Source: Mycolicibacterium peregrinum
Lineage (GTDB): Bacteria; Actinomycetota; Actinomycetes; Mycobacteriales; Mycobacteriaceae
NCBI RefSeq assembly: GCF_002102345.1
Contig: NZ_LQPP01000042.1
Location: 248,001-312,000 of the forward strand
Reading direction: 5' to 3'
Length of the DNA stretch: 64,000 bases
In this document: positions 48,060 through 57,244 of the stretch, in pieces
How positions within the stretch are numbered: position 1 is the stretch's first letter
Layout of the letters: each line of letters begins with the position of its first letter
The notes under the pieces: generated by a model
Databases searched by the model: none
The model's input: the letters and a program-made list of their open reading frames with translations, nothing else
What the model was told of the DNA's origin: nothing
Program-made: the position numbers and the translations under genes

Positions 48060-50363
48060 GTGGCCTTCCGTTGGACGTGCCTGCCCTACGATGCGAAAGT
48101 GGGAGCAGGATCCTGGCCGGCGCACATTCCGGTGGCGACTGTCGGACGGCCCGCTGCCGGACTCGGCGTGGTCCCGCGGCCAGGCGTGATCCGGCTACTG
48201 CGGGAGCGCACCGGTCTGGTCGTGATTGCTGCCCCTGCGGGATATGGCAAGACCACCGCGGTGGCGCAGTGGGACGACACCGATGAGCGTCCCTTCGCAT
48301 GGGTGCGGCTCGACAACCTCGACAACGATCCCGCGCACCTGTTACTACACCTGGCTACCGCACTCGACCAGATCAAACCCGTCGACCCGGCGCTGCTGCA
48401 CTACCTGCAGGGCGCGGGCCGCGCCGAAGCCCAGCTGACAACGGCCTTCGTCAAGGCACTCGAAAACTCGGGTCCCGCGGTCCTGGTCCTCGACGACGTT
48501 CACGAATTGTCGGCCCGCGCGGCCCTGGACACCCTGCGCGCGGTTGTGGACCTGGCTCCCGAATCGGCCACCATCGCGCTCATCGGTCGCCATATGCCTC
48601 CGCTTGAGCTGGCGAGACGTCGCCTCGAAGGTCGAGTCGCCGAGATCGGCACTGCCGAACTGCAGCTGTCGGGTGCGGAGGCCTCGGCCGCCTTCTCGGC
48701 CGTCGGCGGTGGTGCCGACAAGACCACGGTCGCGCGGGTACTCGACAAATGTGAAGGCTGGGCGGCCGGCGTGGTCATGGCGGCCCTGGCGCTGCGCGAT
48801 GGCGCACCCGCAGAGGCAGTGACCGGCCGGCACCGGCTGGTGGTTGACTATCTGGTCGAGGAAGTGCTCAGTCGGCTCGAACCCGACACCGTCACGTTTC
48901 TGACGGAATCGGCCATCCTGGACCGCTTTTGCGCTGACGAGCTCGACGCGCTGCTGGGTCGGAGCGATTCCGCCGCGATGCTCGAGGCGATCACTCGATC
49001 CGGCAACCTGTTTCTGGTTTCCCTTGACGCCCAAGGCATCTGGTACCGCTATCACCAGCTGTTCGGTGACCTGTTGCGTGCGCGCCTCCGTGACCGGGAT
49101 CCGGACCGGTTCCGGGAATTGGCAGCTCGCGCGGCTGACCGGCTGGCGCAAGCCGGCGATGTCGACGGGGCGCTGCTGCAGGCCCTGACCGCCGGCGACC
49201 GGGCCCGGGCCGCGGCGCTCGTGGGGATCGACGCCGTGCGATTGGGTTTCGACGGCCGGGTCGGCGTTCTGGCCCGCCAGCTCAGCCTGATCGATGAGCA
49301 GACCTTCACCGACTACCCGGATGCCGCGATCGCGCGAGCCTGGCTGGGGGTGATGACCGGTGACGCCGAGTTGATCCAGCGGTCCCTGTTGACCGCTGCG
49401 GCAGCCGATTCCGGTGGGCCGCTCGCCGACGGCACGCCGTCGGTCGAGGTGGCTGCCGCGCTGATCGGTTCGCTGCTCGGAGTCGGTGGAGTGGGCGAGG
49501 TGATTCGCCATGCTGAAACGGTCTGCGGCGCAGGTGATCACCTGGTCAACCCCTGGTGGGGCGCGGCCACCACGATGAAGGGTGCCGCGCTGTCCATGCT
49601 CGGTGACCCGGGGGAGGCGCGGGCCGCCCTGGAATCGGCGCTCCCGGTGACCGATGACCTGCCCGGATTCCAGGCTGCCGCGCTGGCGCATCTGGCCGCA
49701 CTGGACCTCGGCGACGGCGACCTGCCGGCCGCCGCGGCACACACCAACGCCGCCCGTTCGATCGTCGACTCACGAGACCTGTCCGACATGGTCCCGATGG
49801 TGGTGGTCTACGCGGTCGACGCCTTGGTCCGGGCCCGGCGCGGCGATGTGGCCGGAGCCCGTTCGGCCGCCCGGGCGACCGAGCGGCTGCTCGACCGGCT
49901 GGGTGACTTGTCGGCTCGCACCGCCCTGATGGCGCATGTGCTGGTGGCCGGAGCGGCGATCGAGATCGACGACACCGACCTGTGCGACCGGCACCTGAGC
50001 GAGGCGCAACGCGCCCATCGACGTGAGCCCGAGGCGGTCGGCGTCGGACGATGGCTGGACCGTTTCCGCGCCTTGTCGGCAGCCCGCGCGGCCCGCGGTG
50101 CTCGACCGTCGCTGACGACGGCCGAGCTCAGGCTACTGCCGTACCTGGCCACACACCTGTCACTCCAACGCATCGCAGGCGAGCTGACCTTGGGCCGCGA
50201 AACCCTGAAGAGCCAGGCGAAATCGATCTACCGCAAGCTCGGCGTCTCGTCCCGCGCTGCCGCAGTGGCCGAGGCCGACCGGCTCGGGCTGCTCAGCGAG
50301 ACCGCGCGAGCCGCCGCGAGAACGGCAACAGCATCAGGAACTCAACGATCAACACCACGGTGA
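48060..50363 (+). CDS. Large LuxR-family regulator of the MalT/LAL type
   Basis: A 767-residue ATP-dependent regulator. An N-terminal STAND/AAA NTPase carries Walker A VVIAAPAGYGKTTAVAQW (about 55-70) and Walker B AVLVLDDVHELSA. A MalT-like helical repeat region occupies about 350-680. A C-terminal LuxR HTH (about 690-755) has TTAELRLLPYLATHLSLQRI and LKSQAKSIYRKLGVSSRAAA. It likely senses an inducer and activates transcription. GTG 48060 is a possible start; GTG 48102 also fits. Its 3' end overlaps the convergent symporter gene by 71 bp. Confidence 0.88.
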   Translation: MAFRWTCLPYDAKVGAGSWPAHIPVATVGRPAAGLGVVPRPGVIRLLRERTGLVVIAAPAGYGKTTAVAQWDDTDERPFAWVRLDNLDNDPAHLLLHLATALDQIKPVDPALLHYLQGAGRAEAQLTTAFVKALENSGPAVLVLDDVHELSARAALDTLRAVVDLAPESATIALIGRHMPPLELARRRLEGRVAEIGTAELQLSGAEASAAFSAVGGGADKTTVARVLDKCEGWAAGVVMAALALRDGAPAEAVTGRHRLVVDYLVEEVLSRLEPDTVTFLTESAILDRFCADELDALLGRSDSAAMLEAITRSGNLFLVSLDAQGIWYRYHQLFGDLLRARLRDRDPDRFRELAARAADRLAQAGDVDGALLQALTAGDRARAAALVGIDAVRLGFDGRVGVLARQLSLIDEQTFTDYPDAAIARAWLGVMTGDAELIQRSLLTAAAADSGGPLADGTPSVEVAAALIGSLLGVGGVGEVIRHAETVCGAGDHLVNPWWGAATTMKGAALSMLGDPGEARAALESALPVTDDLPGFQAAALAHLAALDLGDGDLPAAAAHTNAARSIVDSRDLSDMVPMVVVYAVDALVRARRGDVAGARSAARATERLLDRLGDLSARTALMAHVLVAGAAIEIDDTDLCDRHLSEAQRAHRREPEAVGVGRWLDRFRALSAARAARGARPSLTTAELRLLPYLATHLSLQRIAGELTLGRETLKSQAKSIYRKLGVSSRAAAVAEADRLGLLSETARAAARTATASGTQRSTPR

Positions 50364-51129
50364 TCATCACGACCACCTTCGGTTCGTCGAAGTTCTGCCC
50401 GGCCACCACGAACGCCGCGGCGGCATTGCGCTGAGCGGTCCCCAGCGCCAGGACATCCCGCGCCGCGGAACCACCCAGCAGCCAACCGATCCCGGCGCAG
50501 ATCACCGTGTAGACCACGGCCGCCAGGATGCCGAACGTGCCGAAAACCGATAGCACGCTGTTGAAATGGGCGGCGATGGTGAACACGATCACCAGGACCA
50601 TGCTGATGGTGGACACCTTGCCGACCACGGGCCGGATGCGGGCAGCTATTCCGGGACCGCGGGCCCGCAGTAGCAGGCCTGCCGCCAGCGGGATGAGCAT
50701 CAGCACGACAAGGGACGCCGCGATCTGGACGGGGTTGACCGCAGTCCCTGCGACGAAGATCGGCAGGACCACCGGCACGTAGCCCACGGTGATGACCATC
50801 AACAGCACCATCAGACCTACCGCGAAGGCCATGTCGGCCTTGGCGAACTCCGCGAGCTTGATCAGGAACGGTGCCCCCGCCGCGAGCCCGCACAACAACA
50901 GCCCGATCCCCAGCGGCTCGTCCAGATCGAACACCCGCCACAGCCCGAAGGCGGCCAGCGGAGCCAGCACGAAGTTGGCTGCGAGCGACAGCGCGACCAG
51001 ACGAATGTTCCTGAGCGGCGCGACGATCTGACTGACGGTCAGGCTCAGGCCGACCGCCAGGGTGCTCGACACGACGAAGAAGACAACGGCGATGTTCGAG
51101 CCCTGCAGCAGCAGATTGGTTACATCCAC
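50293..51129 (-). CDS. Bile acid:Na+ symporter (BASS) family transporter
   Basis: A 278-residue membrane protein with about nine helices. BASS-type segments are LVALSLAANFVLAPLAAFGL, GLLLCGLAAGAPFLIKLAE, and ALGTAQRNAAAAFVVAGQNF, the last being the Na+-binding crossover region. It may import or export an organic anion. It is last in a four-gene leftward operon with a Dyp peroxidase, 5 bp after the preceding stop. Confidence 0.88.
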   Translation of the reverse strand: MDVTNLLLQGSNIAVVFFVVSSTLAVGLSLTVSQIVAPLRNIRLVALSLAANFVLAPLAAFGLWRVFDLDEPLGIGLLLCGLAAGAPFLIKLAEFAKADMAFAVGLMVLLMVITVGYVPVVLPIFVAGTAVNPVQIAASLVVLMLIPLAAGLLLRARGPGIAARIRPVVGKVSTISMVLVIVFTIAAHFNSVLSVFGTFGILAAVVYTVICAGIGWLLGGSAARDVLALGTAQRNAAAAFVVAGQNFDEPKVVVMITVVLIVEFLMLLPFSRRLARSR

Positions 51130-51134
51130 CTCCG

Positions 51135-52151
51135 TCAGGCCATCGTCACGAGGTTGCGCCAGAAGGACTTCAGGCTGTCACTCGCACCGAACAGGGTGGT
51201 GAAATGGGTGGAATCCACCAGCACGATGTCACCCGCGCGATCACCGGACGGCGGCATGTGGATCAGCGCGTTGAACTCGGTGTTGCCCGCCAGGGTGAAC
51301 GGATGGGGGCGGGTCGGGTCGATCAACTGCCGGCCCAGAACTCGGAGGTCCGGCCCCTCGGGAGCGGTCAGCGCGTAGTGCGGCAGGTGGGGATGCAAAG
51401 CCAGCGTCGTGACGTCGCGCAGCAAGCCGGCCGAATCGAGATCGCGGAAACCGGTAAGCGGCACAATCTGTTTGGTGCCCTCGACCGTGGCGGGACGCAG
51501 GCCCCAGGTGTTGTGCACCGGAATGTTCAGCCCGGTCAGAAGCGACCGGGCGTAGCCGCTGAACCGCTGGATTCGCGGTGTCAGCGGGTCGCCGTGGTGC
51601 AGGTACTCCATCTGCTGCTGCTCTTTGTCGTCGGTGAACCCGACGTCGTGATGCGGCGCCAGCATCAGGCACTTGCCTTCCTGACGCAACCACTGCTGTA
51701 TCGCCGCGATCTCCTCCGGCAAGGCGTCCTCCTCGCCGAGCAGGTGGTCCAGGCCGAAGATCATCAGGGTGTCGGTGTCGTCGAGGATGCGTTCATCGAT
51801 CGGCAACCGGTACCCGGCCTGATCGACCCGCTGGAACACCGCCACCGGATGGCCGGTCGCTTCACCGGCCACCTCCTGGAAATTCAGGGACGAGCGGTGG
51901 AACAGTTCCAGCGTTCCGTCGATGCCCTGCAGGAAATTCTTGGGGCTGTACTCAGGCCCCTCGTACGCCGGCCACGTCGCCGCGCGGACCTCGGTCATGG
52001 TGGAGAATCGGTTGTACAGCAACGCCGGGTCGCGCTGCGCCTCCCACGGATAGCTCCACGACCAGTAGATGCTGACCCGTCGTTTGCCGTTGTGCGGGCG
52101 GGTGATGTGCGCCTGGTTGTACGTGCGGGCGGGGTGAAGTGGGGTGGTCAT
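51135..52151 (-). CDS. Protein of unknown function in a Dyp-peroxidase operon (possible amidotransferase-like fold)
   Basis: A 338-residue soluble protein. Segments such as DDTDTLMIFGLDHLLGEEDALP, then EEIAAIQQWLRQEGKCLMLA followed by HHDVGF, look like a flavodoxin/glutamine-amidotransferase-like fold in which a short polypeptide is replaced by a gatekeeper loop, but I cannot find a clear catalytic triad. The last part (GDIVLVDSTHFTTLFG) resembles a beta-rich end. It overlaps the Dyp gene by 4 bp, so it is translated with it. Family not recognised. Confidence 0.65.
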   Translation of the reverse strand: MTTPLHPARTYNQAHITRPHNGKRRVSIYWSWSYPWEAQRDPALLYNRFSTMTEVRAATWPAYEGPEYSPKNFLQGIDGTLELFHRSSLNFQEVAGEATGHPVAVFQRVDQAGYRLPIDERILDDTDTLMIFGLDHLLGEEDALPEEIAAIQQWLRQEGKCLMLAPHHDVGFTDDKEQQQMEYLHHGDPLTPRIQRFSGYARSLLTGLNIPVHNTWGLRPATVEGTKQIVPLTGFRDLDSAGLLRDVTTLALHPHLPHYALTAPEGPDLRVLGRQLIDPTRPHPFTLAGNTEFNALIHMPPSGDRAGDIVLVDSTHFTTLFGASDSLKSFWRNLVTMA

Positions 52152-53509
52152 GCTGACTCCTTCATTCTTGGGGTCTCAAGGTTTGTGAGGTAACGCAGCG
52201 CACTCAGGCCGGGAAGAAAGAAGTACGCCCCGCCACGCAGCGTGGTGAACGCGGGTAACCCCTTGTGCACCTTCCGGATCGGGCGCTTCGGGATCGTGAA
52301 ATCCAGCGTGCCGTCCTGGGTGCCGCAGATGGGGTCGTGTTCGTTGCCGAGGTCTTTGAATGCCGAGTCGTTGATCCAGACGTTCTGGGCGAACTCGAAC
52401 TGGCGCACCAGGCTGGCGCAGATCAGGAACATCCCGACCCCGCGTTCTACTCCGTCGTCGGCCACCCCTTCGGGTAGCGCCGGCCCGTAGGTACCGCTAC
52501 GCCGGATCAGCCGGCGCCGATTGGGATTCGGCTCGGTATCGCGTGGATTGAGCCGGCGGGCGTGGGAGCCGAGCGGGCAGGCGTAGCCGTGGGGGTCCAT
52601 CTGGCCGTAGTCGAAATCGTTGTTGCGCATGGGATCCGCACCGAGTTCCGGATCGTCGTGCTCAGGTGCGAGCACCAGCGGTGCGCCGCTGCGCCAACGC
52701 CCCATGAACTTCGCGGCAAGCAACTCCTCGCCGTCGGCGCCCTCGGCGTTCTGCTTCAGGTAGTCCCGGAAGATTCCGACGTGCTCCTCCAGGCGGCGAT
52801 ACGCCAGGTAGCTGCCGTTGCGTGAAAGCACCTCGGGTGTGGGTTGGTTCGCGACCAACCCCTCCTCATCCCGATAGCCGAGGATGAACTCGCCCGGCTC
52901 CAGCGCCCCGCCGGAGCCTGGGATCAGCTCTTCCCCGGAGCCCTTCAGCTGCGGCTGGGACACCGGATCGCGGTATCCGAAGTGATCGTGGTCGTACTCG
53001 AACGGTGCCGTGGCAGCCAGGTCCAGATGCGACAGTGACCGCACGCCGGGGCAGCGGGCCAGTAGGGCGTCGTGTTCGCCCACGCACCGCACGCGTTCCG
53101 CCTCGTCCCGGGCGAACAGAATGACGATGGCATGCAGATCGTCGCCGGCGAGCCCGCCCAGCCAGTGTTCGGGTGCGGCGGCACCGGTGTCCCCGAGGAT
53201 GTCCGCCCGCGACGCCATGCCTTCGCGGAACTCGCCAGGGAACGATGCCAGCGACTCCTCGTCCAGACCCAACGCGCGCAACCCATTCCAGGTGAAGGCC
53301 AGGTTGACCCAACGTTTGAAGACATTGACTGTCTCGCGGACATCGGTGGCCGACTGCACGAGCGGCACCATCTCGGTCAGCCAGGCTCGCCCCGCCTCGG
53401 GGCTGTCGAAGGACAGGAACTCATACCGGCCGGTCAGGTGGGGTGTCCCGGTCAGCATGATGTGCTGGATATCGTCGAATTCGAGGTCCGTCATTGCATC
53501 CATGGTCAC
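52148..53509 (-). CDS. Dyp-type heme peroxidase
   Basis: A 453-residue peroxidase. The distal Asp lies in FGYRDPVSQP, a variant of GxxDG in which the final Gly is replaced. CPLGSHARRLNPRD gives the proximal heme-ligand His, and RRRLIRRSGTYGP the distal Arg. SLVRQFEFAQNVWIND and IPKRPIRKVHKGLPAF are typical of the long (P/V-type) family. It oxidises dyes or lignin-like phenolics with H2O2. No Tat signal is visible, so it is cytoplasmic or carried by an encapsulin-like partner. It overlaps both neighbours by 4 bp. Confidence 0.88.
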   Translation of the reverse strand: MTMDAMTDLEFDDIQHIMLTGTPHLTGRYEFLSFDSPEAGRAWLTEMVPLVQSATDVRETVNVFKRWVNLAFTWNGLRALGLDEESLASFPGEFREGMASRADILGDTGAAAPEHWLGGLAGDDLHAIVILFARDEAERVRCVGEHDALLARCPGVRSLSHLDLAATAPFEYDHDHFGYRDPVSQPQLKGSGEELIPGSGGALEPGEFILGYRDEEGLVANQPTPEVLSRNGSYLAYRRLEEHVGIFRDYLKQNAEGADGEELLAAKFMGRWRSGAPLVLAPEHDDPELGADPMRNNDFDYGQMDPHGYACPLGSHARRLNPRDTEPNPNRRRLIRRSGTYGPALPEGVADDGVERGVGMFLICASLVRQFEFAQNVWINDSAFKDLGNEHDPICGTQDGTLDFTIPKRPIRKVHKGLPAFTTLRGGAYFFLPGLSALRYLTNLETPRMKESA

Positions 53510-54069
53510 TGCATCTGATCCAACATGTCCGCGAACGCGGCCTTGAGCCGCAGGGCTTTCTTGACCTCCTCGGAGGTGACATACGGATACTCGCCATACT
53601 CCAGGAAGCTGGGCACCTGGTGATCGCGGACGAACATGATGAAGGCTTCCGGGTTGGTCTTCCAGTCCTCCGGGAAGCCCTCCAGATGAGTGAACGCAGT
53701 GGTGATGCCGGTCGAGCTGAACAGTTTGACGGCGTCCTCGGTGTACTTGTCGAAGTCGGTGTCGAAGATGCCCTGGTACTGGAAGTGCAGGCCCGAGCCG
53801 ACATCGAACAGCTGCCAGCGCAGGTAGTGCAGCTTCAGCGGGGCCAGCACGTCGGGCTGCGCGGCGACCGCCGCTTCGAGCTGCTTGCCGTAGTCACGGA
53901 TGGCCTGCTCGTGACCGTCGAGCACCTTGGCGATGATGTTGAAGCCGTAGCACGCGGGGGTGCGGGGAAAGACCGGGCCATACCGCCCCCGGGTCAGCTC
54001 GAAGTAGCCCTCCTTGGGAAGGGCTAGAGCTGCGGGCTGGGTCCAGTCGTTGTTTCCGTTGTGCGCCAT
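53506..54069 (-). CDS. Protein of unknown function, first gene of the Dyp operon
   Basis: A 187-residue soluble protein (GYFELTRGRYGPVFPRTPAC, LLDGHEQ-like region, LHYLRWQLFDVGSGLHFQYQ, FIMFVRDHQVPSFLEYGEYP). The mix of strands and helices could be a ferredoxin-like or dimeric alpha/beta barrel fold as in Dyp proteins themselves, but no motif is certain. ATG 54069 leads the operon, and its stop overlaps the Dyp start by 4 bp. Family not recognised. Confidence 0.65.
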   Translation of the reverse strand: MAHNGNNDWTQPAALALPKEGYFELTRGRYGPVFPRTPACYGFNIIAKVLDGHEQAIRDYGKQLEAAVAAQPDVLAPLKLHYLRWQLFDVGSGLHFQYQGIFDTDFDKYTEDAVKLFSSTGITTAFTHLEGFPEDWKTNPEAFIMFVRDHQVPSFLEYGEYPYVTSEEVKKALRLKAAFADMLDQMQ

Positions 54070-54243
54070 GGCAACGAGATTATGAGCGCGGTGACCGGAC
54101 GTCGTCCCCCGATTCGGGGGAAAACCGCCTGTCAGGGCGCAATGTTGCTGATGCGTGCGTCACATGGACTCAGCGGGCAAATGAGGTAGCCCGGGAATCA
54201 CGTTCCCGTGCCTGCCCTGGTGCATATGAGTGCGGGCGACGCG

Positions 54244-54534
54244 TCAGGCGAGTCGCTCAACTTCGACGAAGACGATCGGATCGCGCTCGCCGCGGTTCTC
54301 GACGGTGTGTTCGGAGCCCGCGGGACGTGAATAGCTCTGCCCGGCTACGAGTTCCGCGACGATCTCGGTGCCGTCGGCAGTGACAACATGCATGGTGTCG
54401 GTGACCATGGGAACTACCACGTACTCGTGATCGTGCCGGTGCATCGGTATCGCCCCGCCCGGGTCGATCGTCCACTTGGTGACCCGGAACCAGTCATTCT
54501 CGAGCTGGATCTCACCGTGGGACCCGGTCGTCAT
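54244..54534 (-). CDS. Small cupin-domain protein
   Basis: A 96-residue single-cupin protein. The first cupin motif is GGAIPMHRHDHEYVVVPM (three His and a Glu as metal ligands) and the second is GQSYSRPAGSEHTVENRG. It is a beta-barrel that could bind a metal and a small carboxylate. The neighbours (Dyp operon, Ibp1-like protein) do not explain a role. Confidence 0.88.
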   Translation of the reverse strand: MTTGSHGEIQLENDWFRVTKWTIDPGGAIPMHRHDHEYVVVPMVTDTMHVVTADGTEIVAELVAGQSYSRPAGSEHTVENRGERDPIVFVEVERLA

Positions 54535-54583
54535 GATCCTCCTTGCCGCCGTCCGCTGCGAACCCCAGGCTGGTGCCCGGCCG

Positions 54584-54907
54584 TCAGAAGTCGGGCGTGC
54601 TCACGTCTTCGAGCCCCTGCTCGGGACCTGTCGGAGCGACCGGTGCAGTAGGCGTCGCCTGGACATCTGCCGAACCGCATTCCGTGCCGCTGACCCCGGG
54701 CGGGCACAGATTGTTGCCGCTCGGTGAGTTCGGCACCAGGTAGGGGACACAGTTGCCGGTGTAGGTGTCGTTGTCCTCGCCGTTCGGGCAGGCCGCCAGC
54801 GCCGTCGACGGAGCCGGCAAGGAAGCGATCGCAATCGTCGCAGCCACGACCGCGATGCCGGAGCAGGCGGAGATGATCAGGTGTCGCATAGGGGTCAAGG
54901 CTGTCAT
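54584..54907 (-). CDS. Small secreted protein (Ibp1-like mycobacterial family)
   Basis: A 107-residue exported protein. The signal segment is LIISACSGIAVVAATIAIAS (cleaved near ALA). The mature part has CPNGEDNDTYTGNCVPYLVP, then NLCPPGVSGTECGSADVQ with four cysteines, followed by a Pro/Thr tail. This cysteine pattern is found in the short mycobacterial proteins annotated as intersectin-EH-binding Ibp1. It lies 11 bases after the stop of the leftward P450 gene, so it may be co-transcribed with it. Confidence 0.75.
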   Translation of the reverse strand: MTALTPMRHLIISACSGIAVVAATIAIASLPAPSTALAACPNGEDNDTYTGNCVPYLVPNSPSGNNLCPPGVSGTECGSADVQATPTAPVAPTGPEQGLEDVSTPDF

Positions 54908-54918
54908 GTCGTTCGCTT

Positions 54919-56280
54919 TCAGTCGATGACCGCGGTGGCCTTGTGCACGGTGATGGGCGCGGCCAACTGCTGCTCGTCGCAGATTCGTTGCAGCTTCTCC
55001 AGTGTCTCGGCCAGGCCCGGACCGGTCCGCCGGCCCGGGGTGAATGTGGCGGGCAGGTGTTGCATGCCCTGGATGACGCCGATGGTCTCGTAGTGGACGG
55101 CGCCGGCCGGATCGCACCGGTAGTCCGGCATCCGGTCGAGCACCCCGGTCAGCATCGACTTGAACACCGTCCGTGCCACGTTCGAGCCGATGCAGCGATG
55201 CACGCCCAAGCCGAAACTGAAGTGGCGGTTACCCGTTCGGCCCATCCTGAGCTCATTGGGATTCTCGAAGACGCGCGGGTCCCGGTTGGCCATCGCCCAC
55301 GAAAGCCACAGCCGCTCGCCTTCCTTGAGTGCTACCCCATCCACCTCGATGTCCTCGGCGATCGTGCGCCCGTCCCCGGGGGCGGGGGTGAAGTAGCGCA
55401 GAAACTCCTCGGTCGCCGAATCCAGCAGGGAAGCGCGGTCCCGGCTCAACCGCTCACGCTGATCCGGGTGCTGGGAGAGCCACTCGAGCGAGTGCGCCGT
55501 CAGCGCCGTCGTGGTGTCGAAACCGCCGCCGATCAGGAGCATGAGCATGCCCAGGATCTCCGAATCGGGCGCCGGCTCGCCGTCGATCCGCATCTGCACC
55601 ATGGCATCGATCAGTCCCGGGCGTGGGTCTTCGCGGATCACGGCTACATGGCCCATCATGTGCACCGCCGAGGCCACGGACAGGTCGAAGACGCGTTTGG
55701 CGTCGGGAGAGTCGGCCCGCGTGTACACCGAGGCGTGTGCGGGCTCGCAGTAGATCTCCCATTCGGCGAGCGGAACGCCCAGCAGCCCCAGGGTCAGCAC
55801 CGCCGGGACGATGTTCGCCAGATCGTCGACGAAATCGATACTGCCGTCTTCGATCTTCTCGTCCAGGCACGCCCTGACGAGCTCGTCCACCACCGGCTTC
55901 CACCGCGCGACCGCAGCCGGTGAGAGGTATCCGTTGAGCGGTGTCCGGTAGGCGCGGTGCTCGGGATCGTCCATCTCCAACATGCCGCCGCGGAACTGCG
56001 TGCTCACCTCGCCGCGCGGAATGTTGATGCCCCGGTAGCCTTTTCGTTCGCCGACGATGTCGTTGTCATTCGAGATGTGTGGGCAGCGGGCCAGTTCGAA
56101 GACCTCGCTGCTGCCGGCGGCCACCCAGTGCCCGCCGTACGTGTCGGTCCAGGCCAGGGGGCAGGCGTCCAGCATCTCCGCCGTGATCGGCTCGAACTGG
56201 TCGCGATATTGCGGGGTGTGCCGGTCGAAGTGGTAGCTGTGCTCGATACGCCGAGCTTCCGCCGTCGCGCCCTCGGTCAT
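54919..56280 (-). CDS. Cytochrome P450
   Basis: A 453-residue monooxygenase from ATG 56280 (an upstream TTG is less likely). The heme-binding loop is FSFGLGVHRCIGSNVAR with the proximal Cys. The I-helix is LLIGGGFDTTTALTAHSLEW with the acid-threonine pair, and the ExxR-type region is EEFLRYFTP. It is a soluble bacterial P450 needing ferredoxin and reductase; neither is next to it. The substrate is unknown. Confidence 0.95.
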   Translation of the reverse strand: MTEGATAEARRIEHSYHFDRHTPQYRDQFEPITAEMLDACPLAWTDTYGGHWVAAGSSEVFELARCPHISNDNDIVGERKGYRGINIPRGEVSTQFRGGMLEMDDPEHRAYRTPLNGYLSPAAVARWKPVVDELVRACLDEKIEDGSIDFVDDLANIVPAVLTLGLLGVPLAEWEIYCEPAHASVYTRADSPDAKRVFDLSVASAVHMMGHVAVIREDPRPGLIDAMVQMRIDGEPAPDSEILGMLMLLIGGGFDTTTALTAHSLEWLSQHPDQRERLSRDRASLLDSATEEFLRYFTPAPGDGRTIAEDIEVDGVALKEGERLWLSWAMANRDPRVFENPNELRMGRTGNRHFSFGLGVHRCIGSNVARTVFKSMLTGVLDRMPDYRCDPAGAVHYETIGVIQGMQHLPATFTPGRRTGPGLAETLEKLQRICDEQQLAAPITVHKATAVID

Positions 56281-56359
56281 CTGCGCCCCCAAGGTCGCTG
56301 TCGGTCTGCAGGTCTGAGGATAGAAACTATGCGCGCCGGTGGGGGGCGGTTCCGGTGGA

Positions 56360-56791
56360 TCACGGCGCGAGATTCAGAATTGCCTTGCCGTACTCCAGGT
56401 CCGCGGGAACCGAAACGTGGTCGTGAAATACGCGCCAGACGCGGTCGACACAGCGCAGACAAGCCGTCCATCGCACCCACATGTCGATGTCGCGGCCACT
56501 GGACAGCGTGCCGCGGACGTGGTTGAGGCTGTGCACGAAGGCGATGTCGCCCTCGGTGGTGACGGTCAGCTCGTGCACGTCGTAACCGATCGGACCGGTG
56601 TACGCGGCGAAGACCTCCTGCCAGGCCCTTCGCTTGTTGTCGTCACCCGCGTACCGCAGTGGCGCCCCGAGGTCGAAGGACACGACATCGGGTGCGTAGA
56701 GGGCCGTGAGCGCGTCCAGATCGCGCGCACGGATCGCGTTCACACCCTCGGCGATGCGTTGCCGAACGGCCGCTTCGGTCACGAATGTCAC
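56360..56791 (-). CDS. SnoaL/NTF2-like protein
   Basis: A 143-residue protein of the ketosteroid-isomerase-like (SnoaL) fold: GVNAIRARDLDALTALYAPD, then GDIAFVHSLNHVRGT, DMWVRWTACL and WRVFHDHVSVPAD. The residues typical of calcium/calmodulin-associated SnoaL-3 domains (DHVS) are present. It may bind or isomerise a small hydrophobic molecule. It is a single gene between the P450 and the ars operon. Confidence 0.85.
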   Translation of the reverse strand: MTFVTEAAVRQRIAEGVNAIRARDLDALTALYAPDVVSFDLGAPLRYAGDDNKRRAWQEVFAAYTGPIGYDVHELTVTTEGDIAFVHSLNHVRGTLSSGRDIDMWVRWTACLRCVDRVWRVFHDHVSVPADLEYGKAILNLAP

Positions 56792-56824
56792 GGTAGGCCA
56801 CTCGAGCGACCGGACACGGGAAAA

Positions 56825-57244
56825 TCAGGCGGGCGGATCGAGTCCAAGTTCGTCGAGCAGGACGCGAACGCGTCGTTCGATGTCGTCGCGGATCGGACGG
56901 ACCGCTTCGACTCCGAGGCCGGCCGGATCGGGCAACTCCCAGTTTTCGTAGCGCTTGCCGGGGAAGTATGGGCAGGTATCGCCGCACCCCATTGTGATCA
57001 CGACATCGCTCGCCTCCACGATGTCGTCGGTCCATCGCTGTGGCTGTTCGTGTGCGATGTCGATTCCGACTTCGGCCATGGCGGCGATCGCGGCGGGATT
57101 CACCTTGTCGGCCGGCTCCGAGCCTCCCGAGAAAACTGATGCGCGTTCTCCTGCGAGGTGAGCGAAGAAGCCCATCGCCATCTGGGACCGGCCGGCGTTG
57201 TGTGTGCACAGGAACAACACACTGGGGCGGTCGCGCTGCGTCAT
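56825..57244 (-). CDS. arsC: ArsC, thioredoxin-coupled arsenate reductase
   Basis: A 139-residue enzyme of the LMW-phosphatase fold. The loop VLFLCTHNAGRSQMA holds the catalytic Cys13 and Arg19. The redox pair follows in MGCGDTCPYFPG (Cys87 and Cys91), and the Asp is in ELPDPAGLG. It reduces arsenate to arsenite for export by ACR3. It is last in the ars operon, with its ATG overlapping the acr3 stop. Confidence 0.92.
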   Translation of the reverse strand: MTQRDRPSVLFLCTHNAGRSQMAMGFFAHLAGERASVFSGGSEPADKVNPAAIAAMAEVGIDIAHEQPQRWTDDIVEASDVVITMGCGDTCPYFPGKRYENWELPDPAGLGVEAVRPIRDDIERRVRVLLDELGLDPPA

